The notes below the pieces were generated by a model. It was not told the origin of the DNA and ran no database searches. It worked only from the letters and a program-made list of their open reading frames with translations. Source: an uncultured Clostridiaceae bacterium (GTDB lineage: Bacteria > Bacillota > Clostridia > Oscillospirales > Ruminococcaceae). From it: a stretch of 25,254 nt of DNA. The stretch is taken from NCBI GenBank assembly GCA_946411985.1, contig CAMKFY010000006.1, positions 1 through 25,254 on the forward strand. The letters run 5' to 3'. Position numbers and translations under genes: made by a program. This document shows positions 1 through 8,004 of this stretch, piece after piece (within the stretch, counting starts at the first letter, position 1; every line of letters starts with the position of its first letter).

Positions 1-48
1 CTTTATTTATTTTACACGTCCTTAATACTTTCCTCAAACATAAAATTA

Positions 49-1314
49 TTATTTTCTAAAAATATCTGCACCAAGTTTAAAAAACTGACCTTCTACATTT
101 TCATAACCCCTGTCAATATATTGCAGGTTATAAATTTTAGATATCCCTTTAGCTTTTAAAGCAGCCACTATTAACGCTGCCCCGCCACGCAAATCGGTGG
201 CATATACATTTGCAGCTGTTAGGCTCGGAGTGCCTTTTGTTACAGCTATTTTATCTTTTACTTCTATAATAGCGCCAAACTTTTTGAGCTCAGGCACATG
301 CCGGAACCGGTTTTCAAATATTGTTTCTATAAAAACTGTTGTGCCATTTGCTATGCAAGAAAGAGCCATAACTATTGGTTGCAGGTCTGTGGGGAAGCCT
401 GGGTGTGGCAATGTTCTTATATGGTCTACAGCTTTTAAGTGTTCGTTAGATTTTAAGTATATATTATTTTTATTATATTTTTTAATTTTGCAACCCATTT
501 GGTTTAATATATTTAAAATATGAGTAAGATGTTTTTCGTCCACAGATTTTAAAAGCACTTCGCCTGCAGTAGCAGCAACAGCAGAGAATATAGTTGCAGC
601 TACTATTCTGTCTGGCATAATGGTATACTCGCACGAATTTAATTTTTCTACGCCTTCAATTGTTATAATGTTTAAATTATTTTTTAAAATTTTAATTTTA
701 GCGCCACACCTGTTTAAATATGCGCACAAATCTTCTATTTCTGGCTCTATAGCAGCGTTTTCTATTGTTGTTGTGCCGGTTGCAGTTGCCGCAGCTAATA
801 TAACATTTTCAGTGGCGCCAACGCTAGGGAATGGAAGTTGTATTTTAGCACCTTTAATTTTACTGTTTTTGAGCTTACAATACAGTTTTTCGCCATTTTT
901 TTTAATGTGTACGCCCATTTTTTTTAACGCCTTAATATGAAAATCTATAGGCCTGCTTCCAATATTGCAGCCTCCAGGGTAGTATACCACAGCTTCGCCA
1001 CAACGAGCCAGCATAGCGCCTAAAAATATTATAGATGAACGCATTTTATTCATTAAATATTTAGATATTTCATTGCCATACATATTTTTGGTGTTTATTA
1101 TAAGGCAATCTGTGTTTATTTTAGTGGAGCAACCAAGCATTGTTAAAATTTTACATGCACTTATAGTATCGTTAAGATGTGGGCATCTATACAAAACATT
1201 TTCACCTTTAGTTAAAATGGTTGCTACAATTATTGGCAGGCAAGCGTTTTTTGAACCTTGCACTATTTGTTCTCCCTGTAATTTTTTTTCTCCATAAATA
1301 ACTAGTTTTTTCAA
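49..1314 (-). CDS. murA: UDP-N-acetylglucosamine 1-carboxyvinyltransferase (MurA)
   Basis: MurA transfers enolpyruvate from PEP to UDP-GlcNAc, the first committed step of peptidoglycan precursor synthesis, in the cytoplasm. The 421-aa product has the usual family length. Visible family residues are Lys22 in the SKNACLP stretch, the catalytic loop PGGCNIGSRP with Cys116 (the fosfomycin target in this family), the FPTDLQP motif with its catalytic Asp, and a C-terminal DLRGGAALIVA motif with the PEP-binding Arg. The start is a TTG at 1312-1314, supported by GGAGGTG at 1321-1327 six or seven bases upstream; no ATG fits better. It is the last dcw gene in view, 74 bp downstream of murG. A 9-bp inverted repeat sits directly against its SD. 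Murein genes around it make the assignment firm; whether it is the MurA1 or MurA2 paralogue cannot be told. Confidence 0.97.
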   Translation of the reverse strand: MKKLVIYGEKKLQGEQIVQGSKNACLPIIVATILTKGENVLYRCPHLNDTISACKILTMLGCSTKINTDCLIINTKNMYGNEISKYLMNKMRSSIIFLGAMLARCGEAVVYYPGGCNIGSRPIDFHIKALKKMGVHIKKNGEKLYCKLKNSKIKGAKIQLPFPSVGATENVILAAATATGTTTIENAAIEPEIEDLCAYLNRCGAKIKILKNNLNIITIEGVEKLNSCEYTIMPDRIVAATIFSAVAATAGEVLLKSVDEKHLTHILNILNQMGCKIKKYNKNNIYLKSNEHLKAVDHIRTLPHPGFPTDLQPIVMALSCIANGTTVFIETIFENRFRHVPELKKFGAIIEVKDKIAVTKGTPSLTAANVYATDLRGGAALIVAALKAKGISKIYNLQYIDRGYENVEGQFFKLGADIFRK

Positions 1315-1327
1315 CTAGCCCACCTCC

Positions 1328-1357
1328 AATAAGCTAAACGATATATTATAGCTTATT
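1328..1357 (-). promoter_or_regulatory. inverted repeat abutting the murA ribosome binding site
   Basis: A perfect 9-bp inverted repeat (AATAAGCTA at 1328-1336, TAGCTTATT at 1349-1357) with a 12-base loop lies between murG and murA. On the minus-strand transcript the hairpin ends one base before the GGAGGTG SD. No U-run follows it in the sense direction, so it is not an intrinsic terminator. It could tune murA translation or protect an mRNA end after processing. The stem is AT-rich, so its stability is modest and the role is a guess. Confidence 0.35.
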
Positions 1358-1388
1358 CTATGCGAGCTATTTTTTTAAGGTGAGAACG

Positions 1389-2507
1389 CTATGTTTTGAA
1401 TAGGTTCATTGTAGCGTTAAACACTAGCTTTGTTGTGTTTAACACAGCTAACTTAGCGGCATTTTGGCTGTAGGTTAAGAGTTTATTTTTGTCTTCATAG
1501 AATGATTTAACCACCTTTATTAAAAAATCTTTATTATAGTTTCTTTCTTCTATAACAACAGCTGCTCCATTGTTTTCCAACACCTTTGCGTTATAATATT
1601 GGTGGTTTTCTGCAACGTTAGGGGACGGTATTAATATTGAAGGTTTGGCTGTAGCTTGAAGCTCAGCTAAAGTTAGCGCGCCAGACCTGCATATAACAAG
1701 GTCTGCTGCTGCGAGGCATGTGTCCATATTATATATATAATTTCGTATATATAGCTTCGGGTTTTTAGACGCCACCACATTTCTATCAGCCAACATTTTA
1801 GGGAAACATTGCGCGCCAAGCCTGCCCATTCCGTGTATGTGGTTTATCTTTTTGAATTTGTTGTGCCAAGCTATTAAATCTGCAGCTATTTCGTTAATTT
1901 TAACCGCGCCAAGGCTGCCACCAAAAGAAAGTATGCAAAATTCGTCATCCATATTTAATATAGCGCGTGCCTGCTTTTTTGTTTTATTAAGAACGCTTTT
2001 GCGTATTGGGTTGCCCACAACAATAGCGTTGCAAGGGGGCAGTTTTTTTTTAGCTTCTTCCACAGCAAGAAAAACTATGTCTGCTTTTTTAGCTAAAAAC
2101 CGGTTTGTTATGCCTGGGTATGCGTTTTGTTCGTGTATTGCAGTTTTAATGCCCATTTTGTGCGCTTGCAGTAATATAGACGCTGAAGCGTAACCTCCAG
2201 TGCCTATTACTACGTTGGGCTTAAATTTTTTAAGTATCTCGCGCGACCTAAAATTAGACTTAAAAAATAAATATAAAGCATTAGCGTTTCTCAAAATATT
2301 TTTAAAAGATATTTTTCGTTTAAATCCACATATCTTTACAGGGTTAAATTTATAGCCTGCTTTTGTTACAAGTTTTGATTCCATGCCAGTTGGAGTGCCA
2401 GCAAACTCTATTTCCACATCTTTTAGGTTATCTTTAAAATATTCTGCTATTGCAAGAGCAGGGTTTATGTGGCCTGCAGTGCCACCGGCAACAAAAAGTA
2501 TTTTCAT
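1389..2507 (-). CDS. murG: undecaprenyl-PP-MurNAc-pentapeptide N-acetylglucosaminyltransferase (MurG)
   Basis: MurG adds GlcNAc to lipid I to make lipid II on the inner face of the membrane. The 372-aa product shows the GT28 family signatures in order: the N-terminal glycine loop GGTAGHINPALAIA, GTGGYAS, HEQNAYPGITNR, the second-domain loop GGSLGA, the UDP-GlcNAc-binding CRSGALTLAEL, and a C-terminal region beginning PSPNVAENHQ and ending near NGAA. The ATG at 2505-2507 begins the conserved MKILFVAGG. The only good SD (AAGGAGGG) is unusually far, about 18 nt upstream, and a 5-codon ORF (ATG at 2533-2535) overlaps it in the same frame. It follows ftsW with a 109-bp gap that carries a weak promoter-like site. 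Confidence 0.97.
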   Translation of the reverse strand: MKILFVAGGTAGHINPALAIAEYFKDNLKDVEIEFAGTPTGMESKLVTKAGYKFNPVKICGFKRKISFKNILRNANALYLFFKSNFRSREILKKFKPNVVIGTGGYASASILLQAHKMGIKTAIHEQNAYPGITNRFLAKKADIVFLAVEEAKKKLPPCNAIVVGNPIRKSVLNKTKKQARAILNMDDEFCILSFGGSLGAVKINEIAADLIAWHNKFKKINHIHGMGRLGAQCFPKMLADRNVVASKNPKLYIRNYIYNMDTCLAAADLVICRSGALTLAELQATAKPSILIPSPNVAENHQYYNAKVLENNGAAVVIEERNYNKDFLIKVVKSFYEDKNKLLTYSQNAAKLAVLNTTKLVFNATMNLFKT

Positions 2508-2566
2508 AAAAGGTTAATTATATGCCCTCCTTCATAAAGAAAGCTATAGTTTAGTTTACTAGTTGC

Positions 2567-2595
2567 ATTATATTACATTTTACAACAAATTTAAA
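2567..2595 (-). promoter_or_regulatory. possible sigma-A promoter upstream of murG
   Basis: On the minus strand a perfect TATAAT (2567-2572) lies 17 bases downstream of TTTAAA (2590-2595), a poor -35 with four of six consensus matches. It falls in the 109-bp gap between ftsW and murG, large for this cluster, and could give murG and murA extra transcription. AT-rich spacers produce such matches by chance. Confidence 0.25.
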
Positions 2596-2616
2596 CTATA
2601 TTTAAACATAAATATT

Positions 2617-3795
2617 TTAAGTTTGTGTTGCGTGTTTACTTTGCAGTTTGTTTGTTTTACTCATGCGAATTAGCTTTTGCGTGCCAGCATATCGCGATAT
2701 GTTTAAAACAATGCCCATTTCCCAAAGCTGTATTACAAGCGCAGTGCCGCCATAGCTAAAAAATGGTAACGATATTCCAGTGTTTGGAACAGTAGCAGTT
2801 ACAACAGCAATGTTAAACATAGCCTGAACCCCAAATTGCCCAATAATTCCGGCGCACATAAGGCAGCTAAATTTGTCTGGCGCTTTAGATGCTATTTCAA
2901 AGCCTTTGTAGCAAAATAGCAAAAACAATATAATAACAAATATGCCGCCAACTGCTCCTAGCTCTTCGCATACTATTGAAAAAATAAAGTCATTTTGAAC
3001 TTCTGGCAGATACATAAATTTTTGCCGAGATAAACCAAGCCCCAGCCCAAATATGCCACCGGAGCCTATAGCTAGTAGGCTTTGGTCGGTTTGCATTGTT
3101 TTGTTTAATGGGTCGGAAAATGGGTGTAGCCAGTAATATGCTCGGCCTCCCATGTAGCTTCCGCTAAACGCAAGAGTAACTATTAATCCTACGCCTGCCA
3201 AAATAAATAGTGCCACAAACCAGCGCACATCTGTGCCGCCCATAAACATTAATATGCCAGCAATAGAACAAATTAACACTATACCAGAAAGATGTGGTTG
3301 CATACGCATAAGCCCAACTATTAACGCTAATATTAACACAAACCTTAAAATACCATACCTAAATGTGCGCATCTTTGCTTGCCCTAAGCTGGTTATCATT
3401 TTTGAAAATAGGGCTATAATAGCAAATTTAACTCCTTCAGACGGCTGAAACTGCCCTATAACCGGGAAATCAATCCACCTTTTTATGCCATTCTTATCGC
3501 CTTTTGTGAATAAAACAGCTACTAGCAATATTAGCGTAAATACAAACATTGCTTTTGCTGCTTTTTTGTAGAAGCTATAGTGTATTCGAGATATTATACA
3601 CATGCCAGCCACCCCTATAGCAGCACGCACAGCCTGCCTGGAAATAAAGTGTAAGCTTTTGCCGTGCTTATAGAATGCTTCAGCAAAGCTAGCAGAAAAC
3701 AGCATAACAAGGCCAAAAGACATTAACGTAAATATTAATATTACAAATATAGAATCTACGTTTTTTATGTTTGGATTAGTTTTAACGTTGTTCAT
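2617..3795 (-). CDS. ftsW: SEDS-family peptidoglycan glycosyltransferase, FtsW/SpoVE type
   Basis: SEDS proteins polymerise lipid II into glycan strands with a partner class B PBP at the septum or spore. The 392-aa product is a polytopic membrane protein with about ten hydrophobic segments. Family motifs seen are QPSEGVKFA near residue 118, the long loop motif GLGLSRQKFMYLPEVQNDFI followed by SIVCEELG, and the C-terminal PNTGISLPFFSYGGTALV. The ATG at 3793-3795 has SD GGAGGGG five bases upstream. The gene lies 22 bp after mraY and before murG, the usual place of ftsW/spoVE in Gram-positive dcw clusters. RodA is the main alternative, but context favours FtsW or SpoVE. The natural partner is the class B PBP encoded at 8005-10233. 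Confidence 0.93.
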   Translation of the reverse strand: MNNVKTNPNIKNVDSIFVILIFTLMSFGLVMLFSASFAEAFYKHGKSLHFISRQAVRAAIGVAGMCIISRIHYSFYKKAAKAMFVFTLILLVAVLFTKGDKNGIKRWIDFPVIGQFQPSEGVKFAIIALFSKMITSLGQAKMRTFRYGILRFVLILALIVGLMRMQPHLSGIVLICSIAGILMFMGGTDVRWFVALFILAGVGLIVTLAFSGSYMGGRAYYWLHPFSDPLNKTMQTDQSLLAIGSGGIFGLGLGLSRQKFMYLPEVQNDFIFSIVCEELGAVGGIFVIILFLLFCYKGFEIASKAPDKFSCLMCAGIIGQFGVQAMFNIAVVTATVPNTGISLPFFSYGGTALVIQLWEMGIVLNISRYAGTQKLIRMSKTNKLQSKHATQT

Positions 3796-3817
3796 ATATC
3801 CCCTCCATTAACGAGCT

Positions 3818-4849
3818 TTATATTATACTTTTAATAATAATAATTCCTAAATATCCAAAAATTGTTGTTATTATGCAGAATAAAATCATTATTTTAATTT
3901 CGCTATACCCACTCATTTCAAAGTGATGATGGATAGGGCTCATTTTAAATATCCTTTTTCCACCAGTTAGTTTAAAATATACTACCTGTATAACCACAGA
4001 CATAGCTTCAACCACATATATTACGCCTACTATTAATATTAAAACCGGTTCGTTTAAGCCAAACCCTAAAGACGCCACAAGGCCACCTAAAAACATCGAG
4101 CCGGTGTCGCCCATAAAAACTTTGGCGGGGTAGAAGTTCCATATTAAAAACCCTAAGCAGCTGCCAAATAATGAGCATGCTAATATGTTCATGCCAATGC
4201 TGCTTAATAAATTTGTAATTATTATAAATATCATAGCGTAAATGGCTGTAACGGAGCTTACAAGCCCGTCTAAGCCATCTGTTAAATTTACAGCGTTAAC
4301 AATGCCATACATGCCAAGAACCGATATTATATAATAATAAAACCCAAAGTTAACCTGGCCAATTAACGGAATAGATACCACTTCACTTATACATCCGTTT
4401 AAAAATAGCGTTAAAAAGTAAGATATAATAACTGTTAGCTGAAATGTTGTTTTTTGTAGTGCAGAAAGCCCTTTATTATGTTTATGAATTATTTTTATAT
4501 AGTCGTCCATAAACCCTATAACGCCAAGCCCTAATGCGCAAAATAGCCCAGCATAAAGGCGCACCATATCTGCTTTTTTTAAGGCTAAAAAATTTAAATT
4601 TAAAGCGCCTTTTAAAGTATGCATTAAAAATAGGGAAGCCATAATAGCCATGCAAACCCCTAATATCAAAAATATACCGCCCATAGTTGGGGTGCCAGTT
4701 TTGGGTTTGTGCCATACAGGGCCTATGTCTTTAGTTGTTTGGCCTGCTTTTAGCTTTTTAAGTATGGGCAGCACTAAAAATCCTAATAAATATGTGAATA
4801 TAAATGAGCTTGCTATGGCCACAACCCCTAAAGTACCATTAACTTTCAA
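3818..4849 (-). CDS. mraY: phospho-N-acetylmuramoyl-pentapeptide-transferase (MraY)
   Basis: MraY moves phospho-MurNAc-pentapeptide from UDP onto undecaprenyl phosphate to make lipid I. The 343-aa integral membrane protein carries the family signatures: TPTMGGIF near the N terminus, the acidic GFMDDYIK motif, NAVNLTDGLDGL, GDTGSMFLGG, and the histidine loop MSPIHHHFEMSGYSE. The start is a TTG at 4847-4849 with AAAGGA about 10 bases upstream; no in-frame ATG or GTG lies nearby and the N terminus has the expected length. The 160-bp gap up to murF is very AT-rich and contains a TATAAT with no convincing -35. The order murE-murF-mraY-ftsW-murG is standard for dcw clusters except that murD, often next to mraY, is missing. 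Confidence 0.97.
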   Translation of the reverse strand: MKVNGTLGVVAIASSFIFTYLLGFLVLPILKKLKAGQTTKDIGPVWHKPKTGTPTMGGIFLILGVCMAIMASLFLMHTLKGALNLNFLALKKADMVRLYAGLFCALGLGVIGFMDDYIKIIHKHNKGLSALQKTTFQLTVIISYFLTLFLNGCISEVVSIPLIGQVNFGFYYYIISVLGMYGIVNAVNLTDGLDGLVSSVTAIYAMIFIIITNLLSSIGMNILACSLFGSCLGFLIWNFYPAKVFMGDTGSMFLGGLVASLGFGLNEPVLILIVGVIYVVEAMSVVIQVVYFKLTGGKRIFKMSPIHHHFEMSGYSEIKIMILFCIITTIFGYLGIIIIKSII

Positions 4850-5009
4850 AATTAATATGTCCTTTCGTTTTAATATGTTTTTAATTGTTTAATTTAAAAT
4901 TTTTATAGATTTATATGTTAGCATTAAAAATACTTTAATATTATAATATGTTATTTTAACACATTAAAGAACTTTATTTTACTATTTTTTAATAATAAAT
5001 AAATTAAAT

Positions 5010-6380
5010 TTAAAAGCAGTTAAAAACAGCGTTAACAATATATTTAAAATTTTCGCCCAAACTTGCTTTAAAAAGTATAATGTCGTTTGGTTTTAATATT
5101 TTTTTTAAGTGTGTAATTAGCTCTTCCTTTTCGCTAAATTGTGTGGTGGTAAGGCTTTTTCTAGGGCTTTGTGTTGCTCCTAATAATATATTTTCTGCTA
5201 ATTTGCCGTAGCAATATAATATGTCTATATTACTATTTTTAACAAATTCGCCTACCCTAAAATGCGCCTTTTCAGACATTGTTCCAAGCTCCAACATATT
5301 TCCAAGCACAGCAATTTTTCTGCCAGCGCATTTAGTGTTATTAAGCGTAGTTATTGCAGCTTTCATAGAATCTGGGCTTGCATTATAGCAGTCTGATATA
5401 ATGGTGATTCCGTTTACTTTAAATATATTTTGTCGCATGCTTGGCGTAACAAAATTTTTTAAAGCTGAGCATATATTATCTATAGGCGCGTTAAACACTT
5501 CAATAGCCGCTGCAATTGCAAGAAGTGAGTTTAAAACATTGTGTTTGCCCGGTGCATTTATAGTAATTTTAGTTATAAATTGGCCTTTTTTAAATAGGTT
5601 AAACTCAGTTTTAAAATTTAATTCTTCTATATTTTTAGCAGTGTATGTATTTTTTTCATTTTCTATACCACATAATACGGTGTTGTAATGTTTTATATTT
5701 AAATTATTTAAATAACTATCGTCTCCATTTAAAATAATATACGAATCTTCTTGCATGCCTTGTAATATTTCTAATTTTGCTCTTAAAATGTTTTCTTTGC
5801 TTTTTAAATATTCTATATGAGATATTCCTATATTTGTTATTATAGCTGCGCTTGGCTTGCATGCTTTTGAAAGCGTAGCAATTTCATTTAAATGAGACAT
5901 ACCAAGCTCCACAACGGCAGCCTTATGCGTTTTATTTAAGCTTAAAAGAGTTTTAGGTACACCTATTTCATTATTTAAATTTCCTATTGTTTTTAATGTT
6001 GGCATGAGAGAGCTTAAAATTTGTGCTAGCATTTCTTTTGTTGTTGTTTTCCCAACGCTGCCGGTTATGCCTATTAATTTGTGTTTATATATATTTCTAT
6101 TTAGCGTGGCTATTTGCAAAAGAGCTCGTTTTGTGTTTTTAACTATAATTTGCGGGAAATTTTTAACTTCGTGGTTGGTTATTAATACGCTAGCGCCTTT
6201 TTTTAAAGCAGACTCTAAAAATTGGTGGCCATCAAATTTATCTCCAATTATTGCCACGAATGCACAACCTTTAGTTACTTCTTTATCATTTATAACAACC
6301 TTATCTATTGTTTTTTTTGTTATGTTTTTAGCTATGCCGTTTGTGGCGTTAATTATATCTTGTAGTTCTATTTCATGCAT
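5010..6380 (-). CDS. murF: UDP-MurNAc-tripeptide D-alanyl-D-alanine ligase (MurF)
   Basis: MurF adds D-Ala-D-Ala to the UDP-MurNAc tripeptide using ATP. The 456-aa product shows the Mur ligase plan: an N-terminal UDP-binding domain (residues 1 to about 95, with GDKFDGHQF), a central ATPase domain with P-loop GITGSVGKTTTKE at 104-116, LNNEIGVPKTLL, ELGMSHLNEI and NIGISHIEYL, and a C-terminal domain with CYNASPDSM. LNNEIGVP and YNASPDSM are typical of MurF rather than MurC, D or E. The ATG at 6378-6380 has SD AAAGGAG about 10 bases upstream; a second ATG four bases further in is in another frame. It lies 63 bp downstream of murE. Confidence 0.96.
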   Translation of the reverse strand: MHEIELQDIINATNGIAKNITKKTIDKVVINDKEVTKGCAFVAIIGDKFDGHQFLESALKKGASVLITNHEVKNFPQIIVKNTKRALLQIATLNRNIYKHKLIGITGSVGKTTTKEMLAQILSSLMPTLKTIGNLNNEIGVPKTLLSLNKTHKAAVVELGMSHLNEIATLSKACKPSAAIITNIGISHIEYLKSKENILRAKLEILQGMQEDSYIILNGDDSYLNNLNIKHYNTVLCGIENEKNTYTAKNIEELNFKTEFNLFKKGQFITKITINAPGKHNVLNSLLAIAAAIEVFNAPIDNICSALKNFVTPSMRQNIFKVNGITIISDCYNASPDSMKAAITTLNNTKCAGRKIAVLGNMLELGTMSEKAHFRVGEFVKNSNIDILYCYGKLAENILLGATQSPRKSLTTTQFSEKEELITHLKKILKPNDIILFKASLGENFKYIVNAVFNCF

Positions 6381-6443
6381 AGAAGTAATTCTCCTTTTAA
6401 GCTATTTGAAATATTAAGATATAATATAAACTATTGTAAATAG

Positions 6444-7937
6444 CTATATTTTGTAATTTTTAATATCTTCTTGTATATTTCTTTTAAGATTTTTTTCTTG
6501 TTTTAGTTCTGCTAAGGCTTTGTAAACAATTTCTCTTTCGTCTAGTTTTATTTTGGTGGTTCCTATTATTTGGTATGTTTCGTGGCCTTTTCCTGCTAGC
6601 AGTATTGTATCATTTTTTTTGGCATTTTTTATAGCGTATTCTATGGCTTTTTTACGGTTTAATATTTTCACATATGGTGTATCTGTTTTTCTTACGCCTA
6701 TTAAAATATCTTCTATTATTTTAATAGGTGGCTCTGTTCGCGGGTTATCTGATGTTACTATTAAAAAATCGGAGTTTTTAGCTGCTATTTCTCCCATTAT
6801 TGGCCTTTTCTTTCTATCTCTATCGCCGCCACATCCAAACAGCGTTATTATTCTGCCTTTTTTATAGCTTTTTATGGAGGCTAATATATTTTTAAGGCTG
6901 TCTGGTGAATGTGCGTAGTCGCAAATTATATTAAAATCTTCATATGTTTTTATAACTTCGCTTCTGCCTTTTATAGGTTCGCAATGCTTTATATTTTTTG
7001 CTATTTCCACATCGTTTAAGCCAAGCATTTTACAGCAAATAAAAGCAGCCATAGAGTTATAAACAGAAAAAAGCCCTGGAGTGTTAAATATAATTTCTGT
7101 GTTAATATCTTCCCCAGTTATGTTATATTGTACGTAATTAGAGGTTAATTTAATGTTTTGCGCTAAAAAATCTGCTTCGTTGTTTTTAACACTAAAGGTA
7201 TATATTTCACAAGGAGTGCTATTTATTAGCTTTTTACCATATTCATCGTCAATAAAAACTATGCCTTTTTTAGCCACCTCAAACAACATTTTTTTAGCGT
7301 CAAAATAATTTTGCATTGTTTTGTGGTAGTCTAAATGGTCTTGTGATAGGTTTGTGAATATTGCTATTTCAAATTGTGTATCAGCTATTCTATGCTGAGC
7401 CAGCGCGTGTGAAGAAACTTCCATAACAACATATTCACAGTTTTTATCTAGCATATTTTTTATTAGCATTTGAAAATCCATAGGGTTTGGTGTTGTTTTT
7501 TCTGTGGGTATTACTTCAGAGCATATTTCATTTTGTATTGTGCCTATAAGCCCAACCTTTTTCCCTTCCCTAGAAAGTATATTTTTAATTATATTTGTAA
7601 CTGTTGTTTTGCCATTTGTGCCGGTTACGCCTATAAATTTTAAATTTTTTGCAGGGTTATCCAAAAAATTGGCGCACATTTTGCTATAAGCTTTATGAGA
7701 ATTTCTAACAATTATTTGGTTTTTTATATTAAAATCTTTCTCCACCAAAACTGCGCAGGCGCCACATTCTAAAGCTTTTTTTACAAAATTATGCCCATCA
7801 AAATTAACGCCTTTTAAAGCAGCAAAAACGCTTCCCTCTTTTACTTCTTTAGAATTACATGTTAAAAATGTAACATTGGGGTTAAAATTGCTTTCTTTGA
7901 AATGAGCAATGCCTTCTAAAAGTTTATTTAGCTCCAT
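6444..7937 (-). CDS. murE: UDP-MurNAc-tripeptide synthetase (MurE), meso-diaminopimelate type
   Basis: MurE adds the third amino acid to UDP-MurNAc-L-Ala-D-Glu. The 497-aa product has the N-terminal UDP-binding domain (GVNFDGHNFV near 43), P-loop GVTGTNGKTT at 103-112, TTPNPMDF, EVSSHALAQHR, FTNLSQDHLDYH, the Lys of YFDAKKM that is carbamylated in this family, KGRSEVI, DYAHSPDSL and the C-terminal SDNPRTEPP at 396-404. In characterised MurE enzymes DNPR marks meso-diaminopimelate; Lys-adding enzymes differ here, so a DAP-type wall is inferred. The ATG at 7935-7937 has a GAGG SD six or seven bases upstream. The last 25 or so residues form a Lys-rich tail that is longer than usual. Confidence 0.96.
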   Translation of the reverse strand: MELNKLLEGIAHFKESNFNPNVTFLTCNSKEVKEGSVFAALKGVNFDGHNFVKKALECGACAVLVEKDFNIKNQIIVRNSHKAYSKMCANFLDNPAKNLKFIGVTGTNGKTTVTNIIKNILSREGKKVGLIGTIQNEICSEVIPTEKTTPNPMDFQMLIKNMLDKNCEYVVMEVSSHALAQHRIADTQFEIAIFTNLSQDHLDYHKTMQNYFDAKKMLFEVAKKGIVFIDDEYGKKLINSTPCEIYTFSVKNNEADFLAQNIKLTSNYVQYNITGEDINTEIIFNTPGLFSVYNSMAAFICCKMLGLNDVEIAKNIKHCEPIKGRSEVIKTYEDFNIICDYAHSPDSLKNILASIKSYKKGRIITLFGCGGDRDRKKRPIMGEIAAKNSDFLIVTSDNPRTEPPIKIIEDILIGVRKTDTPYVKILNRKKAIEYAIKNAKKNDTILLAGKGHETYQIIGTTKIKLDEREIVYKALAELKQEKNLKRNIQEDIKNYKI

Positions 7938-8004
7938 AAAAAACCTCTTTTGTATTTTATTTTTATATTTAAAAATAAATAAAAGGAATATGCTTAAAAA
8001 TTAA

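Noticed and set aside
1..48. Start of a further dcw gene (for example ftsQ/divIB) after murA
   Set aside because: An SD-like GAGGAAAG and AAGGA occur, but the only ATG gives nine codons before a stop, so no start can be called inside the window.
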